A stretch of DNA of 64,000 nucleotides from Emiliania huxleyi CCMP1516 (taxonomy: Eukaryota > Haptophyta > Isochrysidales > Noelaerhabdaceae), in NCBI RefSeq assembly GCF_000372725.1, contig NW_005198900.1:113074-177073 (forward strand). Direction: 5' to 3'. The notes below the pieces were generated by a model, which was given only the letters and a program-made list of their open reading frames with translations, had not been told where the DNA came from and did not search any database. Position 1 is the stretch's first letter. The number at the start of each line of letters is the position of its first letter. Below, piece after piece: positions 1-15,315 of this stretch. A program made the translations under genes and the position numbers.

Positions 1-424
1 AAACAATCTAGTCGTTGCGACTCATCGGAAAGGAGCAACGCCCACACCCCGTCGCCCCGTGACACTTCCTCGCACCTTCCTATAGGTGGCCGAGTTCGGG
101 TCGGAAGAGTGCTTGCGCGTGATGAAGCTGCTGGACGCGGTCGCGCGATTCGGGGCGCGGTGAGAGGTGCTCCCGCCTCTTTTCGCGGTGGTACGGGCTG
201 GGGTGTGGGTATCCATCGCGTCCGAGCTCTCGAACTGGTCGTTGTTTGTACTTGTAGATTGGTCACCTGACCTGTGGGTGCAGACGACTACAGAACGAGA
301 GGGAGCCGATAGTTTGACGCAGGGGAGTCTAGGCGACGGTGGCGTCCTCCAACGCCGCGGCGAGCCTGAGCTTGGTCGGTGGCCGCTCGAACAAAACAGA
401 AGATTCTTATAAACGCACAATCTA

Positions 425-620
425 GGGTACCATACTTTCGGGCCGGTGTGCGGGGAGCGGACCTTAACGACCGCCCAGAAGCTTTCTGTGCGAACCTTAA
501 GGCCCCAGACCATCAGCATATGTCCCCTGCAAAACATCATAGGGGTTTGAGCCGTATTGGAGGAGCATCAGCCCTCTCTAGATCGGCCGTTAGTCTCTGC
601 AGACCCCCCCCCCCCCGGAG
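425..620 (-). repeat. Decayed copy of the transposon 3' end found at 19.5 kb
   Basis: This stretch is similar to 19500-19690: the same order of words (gccggtgtgcggggagcg, cgaccgcccagaagctttct, catcagcatatgtcccct, a run of C after ctgcagac) with scattered differences. At 19.5 kb it is the 3' end and downstream flank of a long minus-strand ORF, so this is a truncated, mutated copy of that element. The reading frame is broken here. Confidence 0.75.
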
Positions 621-1612
621 CAGCAGAGGCTCCGTGCCGTCACAAAGTCGACCCTGAGAGTCGCCCGCGGCAGACCTCCGCACCACCAAGCGGTCCACAC
701 GTGCCGTGCGCATCCCGGCCACAGCCAACAGGCCTCAGTAAGACCGTGCCGCCGCGTGGTAGCCGATTAGAACCGATCCGGAGCGCCATTCGGACGCGTG
801 CGGAGGGGCCAAATCCGTGATTTTCGGTCCGCAGTATGACCGTACGAACCAATACACGGGTAAACCGGGTGCCGCTGTACCCACCCGACATGCCGTACCT
901 CGGCTCGACAGGTAATCGCTCAAAAGGTCGCTCAAAAGGTCGCTCGGGCTGCCGCCAGAGGCGGTGGAGGCGGACTGGGAGGCGGGGGCGCGGGAGGGGC
1001 GGGGAGGCGATACGTGCACAGCCGCTGGCCCGCTCAGCGAAGACGTGTAGTTAGCGAGGCTCTCCTGCTCGGCTCCAGCGAGTAAACGAGTGTTTATCGT
1101 CTGCCGCAGCCATTTTGGGTAAGATGGCTGGGGCACAGCGATTGCAGCCATCTTCCGGCGCATGGCTGGTGATAATCGACAGCAGCCATCCCGCCACCCC
1201 CGCCAGCCACGTGCGCGCAGTTGGCTCCCGCACTCCGTAGCCCCACCCCCAGCCTCGCGAGAGGGGGGCTGCCCGGATAGCTGGTGAGAAAAAATTCCCA
1301 GCTGTGCACCCAGCCATCTAGCTTTTTCGTTGTATGTGGCTCTTACGTACATTCCCGTGGTTTTGCTTTGGCTATTCTAAACAATGTGTCAGCCACGCGT
1401 GTGATTGTGATCCGGAAAGGCTGCCTAGTAAGTACAGTGCGCACTGTATCTCAGCCAGAACTCGTGCGTCCGAAGGCTGGCTGTCGTTGGTTTTGCTCGC
1501 GTTGCACAGTGTCCTACGCCACTACGTTCACATTAGCGATTCATTCTCAGTTGCATTTTCTGATTGCGGTCGCGCCTATGCCCCAGTTGCCGTGAGGAGA
1601 GCGGCGAGGGCA
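621..1612. other. Intergenic, no gene recognised
   Basis: GC-rich sequence with short ORFs on both strands that overlap one another and show no family motif. A tandem ggtcgctc unit occurs at about 928-950. It lies downstream of the large minus-strand membrane protein gene and probably includes its 3' UTR. Confidence 0.5.
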
Positions 1613-4600
1613 TTAAAGGACAAATTCGCAGCGCACCAAGATGTCGCTTTCGAGTGCCAGATACGTTCTAGCTTCTTTGGGAGTCTTCAATCTGTAGGTG
1701 CCGCCTGTTTCTTCGATTTGGAGAACTTCGGTTGGCACGGTCCCCGGGATCTGCCTTGAACAAAATTCGTCAACCGTCGGGCACGTCCAGTCTCCATTCG
1801 CCGATTTGCTGCAACGCGACGGAGGCGGCGATGGGGGAGGTGGAGCGATCACGTGGATTTGATACGGATTCTCCTGAGTTGATACGAACTCGCGGCCTTT
1901 ATCCTTGATTTTGCATCCTGCTTCCTGAGTTGTTTGGACCCCGCGGATCGTTTCGAACTTGTAGGATTGATCGTCGCACGAACATTTGAGGTGGTTTTTT
2001 CTCCCGGCGATAAAAGGAAGTACAACATAGACGCTGCATGTCGTGGGGCCGGCCTTGAATCTGCATCCAAATGCAAGGCCGGTCGGAGTATTCGACGTCC
2101 CAGCGCCTCTCATGATCAGCTGACCGTCTCCGTTCAGTTCGCAATGGCACTTGTCCCTGTTCCACCACATTCCACAGCCAGCGCCACGGTCTCCATTCTC
2201 GGGATCGGTGAATATGAATTCTGGGTCTTCGAATGGGAAAGAAGTGCTAACACCGTTTGTCCCTCTGATCAAGAATTTCACTTGCCAATATGCGCTGAGA
2301 CGTCGCCGACTGCCACTGTCATCACCACCGGCTTCAGCTTCGGGTACTTCAATCGGCGAGAGAGAAACCTCTCGCAGAGATCGCCGACCTCCGCCTCCAC
2401 TCGGCAGCGGCGGCGGAGGAGGAGGTGAACAAAACTTGTGCGAAAAGCTCACGCCAGGAAAGATGATGTCGCATGCCAAAAACTCAATGGAGTCGCCGTC
2501 AGACCTGTATGATTTGTGGGCCAGTTGATCTGATTCCTTACCGAACACTCGCTCGTGGAGTGCATTTGCAATCCCTTTCATTCTCTCTGACAAAAGCCAA
2601 GCTCCAGTGTCGCCGGTTGTATTGGTATCACGTGGGAGATTGTTGAACCAGCCACCACTGTCAGCGTAGTATTGGTACACCACGTTCTTCAGGATCGCCT
2701 TGGAGTAAAGTCCTGGCTTAGTCTCTGGGGGATCGTAAAACTGCAAAAGAGACATGACGTCTATCACGCCCGGCTGCCCCACCATCGGCGTTTGGCCGCC
2801 CCATTCGCGAAAGCTTCCGGTTTGGCACTTCGTCCAAGCGTGGCTCATCTTCATCCCATCCCACGAGTCGATCGGGACCTCATCCTCATCCCACGGGCAA
2901 AGCCCCATTCTTTGCTCTGTGACTTCGAGCGTTGTGTCCTTTGCTCTCGATTCGAATGCTTCTTTCACCCTGGTTACGTAAGAGACGTTGGCCCCAACTT
3001 TGATCGCGGGAACACGGAGGGCGACTTTGATTGCGTCGCTTAGTTCCTCGGTCGTCGCGGTCGAGCTGGCCGTCAAAGCGGCTCGCATGCTATACTTAGC
3101 AAAGTACGAGTAGTCCCACCGGACCGGGAGCATCGCGCCAAAGCCAACCAATCGGCCTACCTTTACTCGGAGTGCGTGGTTATCGCCCCACGCCATTTTG
3201 TCGTAGCAACTTCGGTAGGTTTCAATAACTTCCTCGACCAACTCCGTGAAGTCTTTACTGAGATAGGCCTTGGCGGCATCTGGGCCAGACTGCAGGCAGG
3301 TATTTTCCAGCTCTGCAATTTGGATGGATCGGCTGATGACGGCGCCGACGTTGTTGGTCTCACGCTTTGACGAGGAAGAGTAGCCACGCGAGTTCTCTGT
3401 GCCGGCTGACACACTCACCCCTTTGAACGTGCCCTCCACATTCGCGGAGAAGGAAGTTGACTTTTCCACCTCTGACGAGTACTCGGCTTCTGTCGACCAC
3501 TGAAACGTGGAAGAGACGATCGTTCCTGGCGGATTTCGGTGCAGTGCATAGCACCCATCTTTGACCATTTGCGCATCCATCTCTGGGTCAATGACGCTGC
3601 CGGTGGCAGCCGCCATCAGAGCAGAAACGTCCGCCGGAAACACGTCATTTGCAAGCGTGCGCGCCAGCCGTGCCCCAAGCAGGTGACAGCCGAGCCAATA
3701 TGAATCCGATAGCTCGCTGTCACCGTTCCAAAATCGCCACCTGCCTCCCATATTGGCGCAATTGGACGTGTACTGCTGCTGCTGGTAGTTCGGAGGCAGG
3801 GTGGCAACCAACGCGCCTCTGTTATCGGAATCCCAGGCGTCGGGCATTGGACCCGTAGGTAGGGCACTCTGGCAAAGACCTGGAGCGCCATCTTCCCAGA
3901 CGCTGAGATGCCTGCGAGAAGTGGGAGGCAAGGACGGCGGGGGAAGCGCCGGCGGCGGGTGTAGCGGCGGCGGAAGCGGTGAAGGCGGTGACGGGGGCGG
4001 TGGGGGTGAAGGCGGTGACGTGGGCGATGGGGGCGATGGGGGCGGCACAGGCTGGGGCGCGGCGGGTTTCAAAGGCACACCCGGTGGAAGAGGCGGGGAA
4101 TTAGGCGATGGCGGCAGAGAAGGCCCCGGCGGAGGTTTAGGCGGAGATTTAGGCCCCGGCGGCGGGGGCGGTGTTGGCGACGGCGACGGCGGTGGCGCCA
4201 TCCAAATTTTGCAGTATCTGGACTCACAGTCGGTGTTCACCGCGCACCCCTCGTAGTTCTTGCAGGGCTGACAACCACCTCCGCAGTCCACGTCGGTCTC
4301 GATCCAGTTCATGATCTCGTCGTTGCAGGATGGCGGCAACGGAGGAATGCACAGCCCGGCCCCACAAACGGCAGCAACGACGATGGCGACTAAAAGCATC
4401 AGCGCCGTGGACGCACCGAGGCAACGATAATGGCGCCGGAAACATTTGCTTGTCCCGCAGCAGAAATTCTTGCACCATGGCGGCCCCGGCGGCCCCTGTG
4501 GGCCAGGCGGGCCCCGTTCTCCGTCCTTCCCGGCCTCTCCAGGTGGGCCCGGTGCTCCATCTTCCCCAGGTGGACCAGCAGGGCCAGTGGGGCCAGCTGG

Positions 4601-7600
4601 GCCAGACGTACCAGGCGCACAACTCAGAACATTCAGATCGAGAAACGAGCCACCGCGCCGCACAGGCGTGTCGGGCTGCGGCGGTGACGGCGGCGGCGAC
4701 AAATGGCCTTCGTTAGGACAAATGGGAAACGAAGCCGTGGTGCTGCTCCTTCTTGAGGCGGCTGCCTTGTCCCTGCCTCGCCGCCAGCGCACCAACACGG
4801 CGGCGCCCACGGCGACGGCGGCGGCGATCGGCGGCACAAACCACGAGAGAGCGCTCGACGAGGAGAGGCCCTCGGGCGCTGCCGCCGCGCCGGGGAGGCA
4901 CGTGGCGGCGGCGAGGCAGACGACAGCGGACGAGGCCGCGCCGCGAGCCGCTTTCCCGCTCGCCGCTAGCAGCCCGGCGGCGCCGCAGGCGACGGCGAGG
5001 AGGATGAGCACGAGGGCGGGCATGAGAAGCGGCGAGCAGCTCACGAGCGAGGACGCCTTGGAGGCGACGGCGGGCGAGAAGGCCCAGGACACCGCCGAGG
5101 CGACGCCGGATGAGAAGGTAGAGGACGCCGACGAGGCGACGGAGGCTGCCGAGGCGACGGCAGACGAGAAGGCCGAGGCCACCGCCGCCGGGCTAGGCAC
5201 GGCGGACGCGCAGTGGCCGAAGGCGGGGAGGCAGGCGAGGAGCAGCCACCGGAAGGCGCCCTCGGCCTTCGTGTAGCCGCCCTGCACGCAGTCGGCCGCC
5301 GCCTTGAGGCCGGCGCGACCGCTGGCGCCGCATGTGCCAGCGCCGGCGCCGCACGTGCCAGCGGCGAATGGCGCCTTGCCGTACGTGGTCTGCGGCTCGC
5401 GGCGCCGGTCCGGCGACTTGCAAGGCGGCGTCTGCTGCCCGCCGCGCGGCTTCGGTCGCCGGTGCGAGCCGCGGTCGCGGCCCTTTGCCTTGCCAGACTT
5501 GCGCCGGCCCTCTGCCTTGCCAGACTTGCGCCTGCCCTTGCCAAACGTGGGGTTGTTGCGGCAGCGCATGGCCTTGCGCCGGCACTTGCACCCGCACCCC
5601 GACCGCTCGGCGTCCAGCTTCGCCCGCTGTATCTTGGTGAGCAAGATCGCGGCCATCGCCTTGTCGCGCACGGCGAGATAGTACTCGCGTGACTCGGCGT
5701 CGGCCTGCCCCGCGTCCGCGCCCGCGCCCAGGGGCTTGGGCGCCACGGGCGCAATGCCGCCGGAGGTGGCGACTCCCGGCGACGGCGACTTCTTGCCGTC
5801 GGCGGGCGTAGCCTGGTAGACGACGCTCTCGCCCAGCCGGCGGACTTCGGCCTCGACGCCGACCACGTAGCCCGGTCCGGAGCCGCTGCGGGCCGACGCG
5901 GGCCCGCTCTTCCCCACCGCCTTCGGCGTGGGCAGGCCCGGGTGGCAGGCGGTGTCCTGCAAAGCGCGATAGGGGCACACGGGAAGGGAGATTATTACCC
6001 GTGGGAGAGCGAGGAGAGTGCCAGGAGAGAATGCTTCGGCGCGCTCACCACCGCTGGGTCGGGCGTGTTGGAAACGGTCTTGGCCGGCTTCTCGACCTCC
6101 TTCGCAGCCTCCTCGGCGACGGCCTCCTCGGCGACGGGCGCCTCCTCGGCGACTGCCTCCGCGGCGGCGGACACACCGGCGGCGGCGGGCTTGGTGGTCG
6201 CCTCCTCGGTGGCGGACTCCTCGGCGACGACGGCCTCCTCGGTGGCGGCGGACTTGGTGGCGGACTCCTCGGCGGCGGACTTGGCGGCGGACTCCTCGGC
6301 GGCGGCGGACTTGGCGGCGGACTTTTCGGCGGTGGCCTCCTCGGTGGCGGCCTCCTCGGTGGCGGCCTCCTCCTTCACGGCCACCATCTTGCGCGCCAGC
6401 AGCCCGCGCGAGACGCGCTGCATGATCTTCGCAGCGCGCCGCTCCGCCAACCCGATCTCGACGCTGGTCAGAAACACCGGCTTGGAGGCGTAGAAGCTGT
6501 CCTCCACGACCATTGGCAGGTCGGCCCACTCCTACAGCGTGTAGGGGTACACGGGAGAGAGATTGTTACCGGTGGGTGGAAACCTTGGAGTGCCAGGACA
6601 GAATGCTGCGGCGCGCTCACCGTTGGGTCGGGCGTGTTGGAAACGGTCTTGGCCGGCTTCTCGACCTCCTTGGCAGCCTGCTCGGCGACGGCCTCCTCGG
6701 CGACGGTCGCCTCCTCGGCGACTGCCTCCACGGTGGCGGACTCCTCGGCGGCGGCGGACTTGGCGGCGGACTCCTCAGTGGCGGCCTCCTCCTTCACGAC
6801 GACGTCGTTCTTGATGCCGAGCGCCTGGGTGAGGGAGAATGCGCAGGTGTTCGGAGAGACCGGAGGGACGATGACGATCTTGGCGTGCAAACGCGCACCT
6901 CGGCTATTGTGAGGCGCGAAGGCGGCGACAACCACGCCAGAATGAGGGAGGCGCAGGCCTCGGACTCTCTCGCCATGGCCACAAGCCCCGCCAAAACCCG
7001 CTTGATCTGCTTGCGGCGGTTTTTCTTCCTCCACGACTTCGACTCGTCGTCCTCCACCTCAATGTGCCGCTTGTCGGGCGGGTTGGAAACGGTCTTGGCC
7101 GGTGCCGGCTTCTCGATCTCCTTGGCAGCCTCCTCGGCGACGGCCTCCTCGGCGACGGGCGCCTCCTCGGCGAGTCCCTCCACGGCGGCGGACACCTCGG
7201 CGGCGGCGGACTTGATGGTCGCCTCCTCGGTGGCGGCCTTCTCGGTGGCAGACTCGGCGGCGGCGGACTTGGTGGCGGCGGACTCCTCCGCGGCGGCGGA
7301 CACCTCGGCGGCGGCGGACGTGATGTTCGCCTCCTCGGTGGCGGACTCCTCGGCGACGACGGCCTCCTCGGAGGCGGCCTCCTGAGTGGCGGCCTCCTCC
7401 TTCACAACGACGTCGTTGTTGACGCCGCACGCCTGCGCGAGGGAGATACGTAAATGTTTGGAGACGGGGACACCGCAGGGGGACAATGCCGATCCTGGCG
7501 TCAAAGTGCGCACCTCAGCTCCGAGCGAAGGCGGCAGCGTCAGGCTCGCGCGGCGGCGCTGATACCACTCCTCATACTCCGCACTGGAAGCGAAGTAGCC

Positions 7601-7814
7601 ACCGACCTTGACGGAAGCCGTTGGCCCGAGCTCGGTCTGAACCTGGGCCCCCTCCTCAGGCGCGAAACCAAAGCTGATTGGCACCTTTGCGAGGCTCCGA
7701 TGGAACACGTGGGGGTTGTCGAACCAGACGCCCCTTGTTGATCTCACAACCAAGAAAGCCGACTCGCCCTCGCTCTCATTGAAGTCGACCATGTAGCGCC
7801 TCTCGGCGCGCGTC
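1613..7814 (-). CDS. Large membrane protein: IQ motif, collagen-like stretch, Cys-rich motif, Pro-rich linker, MACPF-like domain (5' end missing)
   Basis: Five exons join in frame: 7514-7814, 6899-7432, 6621-6824, 6049-6531 and 1613-5956, all with GT-AG introns of 74-92 bp. The first exon starts after an acceptor, so at least one upstream exon is missing. The N-terminal part is Ala/Glu/Lys-rich low complexity with an IQ-like calmodulin-binding motif ([13 protein letters not shown], about 6400-6440). The last exon holds a Lys/Arg/Cys-rich region, several hydrophobic segments (about 4340-5040), a Gly-Pro-Pro collagen-like run (about 4480-4610), a Cys-rich [13 protein letters not shown] motif (about 4210-4310) and a pherophorin-like proline linker (about 3915-4205). 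A domain at about 2740-3560 resembles MACPF folds: a Ser/Gly-rich strand segment, then WGDNH where families have YGTH. The C-terminal domain (1620-2330) is not recognised. Location at a membrane is inferred; function is unknown. Confidence 0.7.
6049..7513 (-). repeat. Tandemly duplicated exon-intron units inside the membrane protein gene
   Basis: Exons 6899-7432, 6621-6824 and 6049-6531 each carry the same block: VVVKEEAAT, an Ala/Glu run, then [11 protein letters not shown] or a variant. The introns beside them are also alike. Introns 7433-7513 and 6825-6898 both start gtgcgc and end in a cag before GCG. Introns 6532-6620 and 5957-6048 both start gtgagcgcgccg and run into related 3' halves. 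The low-complexity part therefore grew by duplication of whole exon-intron units. Confidence 0.75.
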
Positions 7815-9843
7815 CTGCAGAGCAGAGCAAGATGCCGGGAGGAGCGGGTGGGTGGTGGTGTGTGGGGGGGGGGGGGGGGGGCTTCAAACAAAAGTCATGA
7901 CTTTGCGCGGTTTGCGAAGTCGGGCCGAATCGCAATACATGGGACCTCGAAGGCCCTCGTGGAGTTGTGCCGCGGCTTGGGCGCGTCGATCGGGAGACCG
8001 CGCGACTCGTGCGAAGTGGGCTGTGTTTGCGTTTCTTTGTGGGGACGGGCTGGAAGGGTAGAGGCATCTAGATGAAGAGCGAGGCGCACCTCAGACACGG
8101 CACCTGATCGGACGGAGGCAGTCCGATGTGAGCGGAGAAATCATGAGGAGCGGCGGCGGCCGCCGGCGGCGGACGGCGCTCAGCGCGCGCATGAGCAAAT
8201 CCAGTGCGGAGCGGGCGGCGCATGAGCAAATCCAGTGCGGAGCGTGGCGCGGGCGTGGCGCGGCAGGGCGCGGCGCGGGCGCGGTGTCACGCAGAGATGC
8301 TGGCCGGGGATCGGAGGGCGGAGGCGCGGCTCGGGCGGCGGCGCGAGCCACTGCACGCGTCGCGGCCGCGGGCGGGGAGGGAGAGGGAGAGGAGGGCGAG
8401 GGAGGGGCGGGGGGCGGGCTCAGCGGCGCAGGGCCCCGGCCCTCTCGCTGGGCGGCAGGGCGCGGCACGCCTCAAGAGACCCAAGAGACCCACGGACCTC
8501 ACTCGTTCCCCTCCTCTTGATTGAGGCCTTCTTTTCTTTTTTCATTGCCAGATTTTTTCTACTCGCCCTCCTTGCAGTAAGTTTCTGCTGTGTGCGTCCT
8601 GTAGCTCGGTGAAGACGCAGAGCTGCTGGAAGTGGTGACATCGGGTCTGGCACAACTTCACCTGGCAATGGGGACTCGGTAAAGCACCGAATAGACGCCA
8701 AATAAACGCTCCCTCGTGCGCGGCCAGATCCGCGTGTGAAAACCCCTGTGGCGGAGCGAGGCGCGTGTGCGTAATACATAAATGTGGTGCGGAGAGAGCG
8801 CGCCGTGCTGGGTGCCGCTCTGCTGCTGGGTGCCAGTTAAAAACGGGCGGCAGGTTAGGTGCTGTTCAGTGTGAGGTGTGTGGCTGACTGTGACTTGCTC
8901 CACGTACGTATTAGGATGCGGCGATCCAAAAATGCAAGCCCCGCGCACTTGGCCGAGCCACTGTGAAAGGTGTCGAGCGCGCGGCGCAGGGTGAGGGCGT
9001 GGTTTTATGCGCTTTTACCTCACACCCAGTCGCCAGTCGCCAGTCGGGGTCAGATCAGTCGCCGAGCAGTGTCGCTCACACAAGCCGCAGCACAAGTGAC
9101 TGTGAGGACCAGTGAGGGCGAGCCCATTGCTGTCACAGCTGTGGCAGCCGCACACAGAGTAGGCTGTGTCAACTGTGCAGAGAGTGGTGTGAGCAGCAGA
9201 TGAGCTGATGATGATGATGATAGAAAGGCGTGGTGAGGGTGGCGGCGGTGAGGGCGGGGGTGGGGACGGTGAAGGTGCTTTGCGAGCCTCCTCTTCCTCC
9301 ATGCTGGAGTTCAGGAGCGAGGAGGCTGACGCAGACGAGACATTGACAATGTGCGCGGCAGAGACAATGTGCGAGGGTTGCAGAAGGACTTACTTGTCTC
9401 CTACGCTCTAGCTAGGGAAAATACATCGGGCGGGGGCACGCACGCGCAGCACGCACTCAGAGGAGGAGCTCAAGCACACACTCCACCCGACGGGGCTAGC
9501 ACTAGCACGCACAGACATCCCATGGCAAGACTACCGAAGGACTCACAAGCAAGCGCGAAGAGGTACACGTATGTTGACAACGAAGGCGCTCTCAACAAAA
9601 GAAAAACTAATCCACGACAAAACTCTCTCTCACGACACTAGGCACGGGACTGGCGCACAAATAAAAAGAATTTAAATAAAAAGAAAGCGCAACCGCGTAA
9701 TTATCAAATCGAAAAACGTAGTTCTGTTTCGCGCGCCGGCCGCACAGTGGCCACGTCAGAATGGCAAGCTGTAGTCGCATCTCAGCCCTCGCCGCGCTCT
9801 AGCAAAACCTGAAATAGTCTCACCAAGCCGCTCCCGCATTGCA
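7815..9843. other. Intergenic between divergent genes, with poly-G, a short tandem repeat and an AT-rich patch
   Basis: No gene is recognised. A run of about 18 G at 7867-7884 lies just 5' of the acceptor of the first visible membrane-protein exon, so it is a pyrimidine tract on the minus strand. A 27-29 bp unit (gcatgagcaaatccagtgcg plus flanks) is repeated in tandem at 8189-8245. An AT-rich patch at 9655-9720 stands out from the GC-rich background and may belong to the methyltransferase promoter. Missing first exons of both neighbours probably lie here. Confidence 0.5.
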
Positions 9844-13652
<3,809 letters not shown>

Positions 13653-14009
13653 CGCGGCACTCGAGAGCGACATCTTGGCTGCCACATGCTCGCCGCACCA
13701 CCTCGTACTCGAGGGGCGGGGAGGGGCTCCCACGCCGGCAGCGGCACACGGCGTCACACTCCCTCCACTCTGTCATCGCCGTTGGGCGCGCGCAGACGAG
13801 ACTTGAGAGCAGGGTGGGCGCGGCGGTGCGATCGGATTAGCCCTGTGTGGCCGTGTCTTGCATTGGCCATATTGCGCGCGTGCGGGCGGAAAAATGCACA
13901 ATACGGCTTTATGCAGGAGATGAGAGCGGCGAGAGGCAGAGGGGCTACGATTTTGTACTTTCTCACCACTCACGCACCATTCGTCCCTATACGTACCGCC
14001 TGTCGCTGG

Positions 14010-15241
14010 TCAGACTATCCGCTCGCGCGAGGTGCGCAGCCACGCCAGCTGATCCTCGAGCGAGGCTTGCCGCTTCGCCTCCCACTCCGTGCGCATATGC
14101 TCGAGGTTGGACAGCAGCTCGCCCGCGGGCACCAAGTTGTCGACTGCGCTGTAGAGCGGCTCGACGATGAAACGGTAAAACGCGAGCTGCGAGGAGGCGA
14201 CGTCGGCGCTCTCGCGCTGGTAGCCGGGCGTCAGCGGCAACCCGAGCGACCGCTCGCGGTCTCCCTGCGAGAAGAACTCCTTCATGACGCCTGTTGGCGG
14301 GGAGACGGCGTGAAGAGACGCGGTCCGCAGCCTAAGAAGATGCGCCCCCCCGCGCCGTCGGTGAAGGCGAGGCAGTAGTCGCACCCCTTGGAGAGGTTGC
14401 CTACATGGCGAACACGCGGAACTCAGGGCGGGAAGACTGCATCGTGCAGCGTCTTCAGAGCACCGCGTGAATGCACGGGCTACGAGTACAGCGGAATGCG
14501 GCCGAATGCAGAGGAAGGCACGTGTCCTCTCGAGCGCGAGTGGGCATACAAGAACACTCGAGAGGACATGCGGCAGGTGCTCCGCTTCTACTAGGAGGGG
14601 CTGCCCAAGTCGGCCGTCTTGATGAGGATCTGCAGGATGAGTCGCCGCTCCTCCTCCACCTGTCTCACAACCCCAACACGTCAAGGGGGCCGCCCCCGGC
14701 TGACGGGCCATTCGCCCCTCGCTTCTTCCGCCTCGAGAGTCGACGCCCCTCCAGGCGCCGCGCAAGGTCGGCACACACCCCAGTCGGGCCGCGAGCAAAA
14801 GAGGGGCTTCGCCGGCGTCGCCTAGAAGGGTACGTCTACCCTTCTCCACACACACGAGGGTGGGGCGAGGGCCAGGCTAGTCGCTTGCGACGACTCCAAA
14901 TCTAGACGACAGGAGCCCCGCGGCATTCAAAGCGCAAGTCCCGGTGCGCGTGGGTGAGCGGTGTGTGTGAGCGGTGTGTGTGTGTGAGCGGTGTGTGTGT
15001 GTGAGTGTGCGGCGTCGCCTCCTGCCGCCGCCGCGCGCAGTGCTCGTCGCCGGCCTCCATAAACGAGTTGGAGGAGACGAGGGCGGTGAACTTGCTCAGC
15101 ACCGACGCGTGCTTCTCAAAGTCTGTGGCGAGCACCATCGAGACCACCGTCTCTCGGAAGTAGCGCAGCTCGTCGGTGGGCAGGTGCGAGAGGATGTCGG
15201 TGGAGGGGTCCTTTAGGACAGAGGCGGCGGCACGTGAGCCG

Positions 15242-15315
<74 letters not shown>

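Noticed and set aside
4446-5276. Plus-strand Gly/Pro/Ala-rich ORF opposite the membrane protein
   Set aside because: Mirror of the collagen-like and Lys/Ala-rich coding sequence; the minus frame is continuous over 4.3 kb and has recognisable motifs.
13653-14009. Separate gene between the methyltransferase and the phosphodiesterase
   Set aside because: Only short overlapping ORFs with no motif; the stretch fits two facing 3' UTRs.
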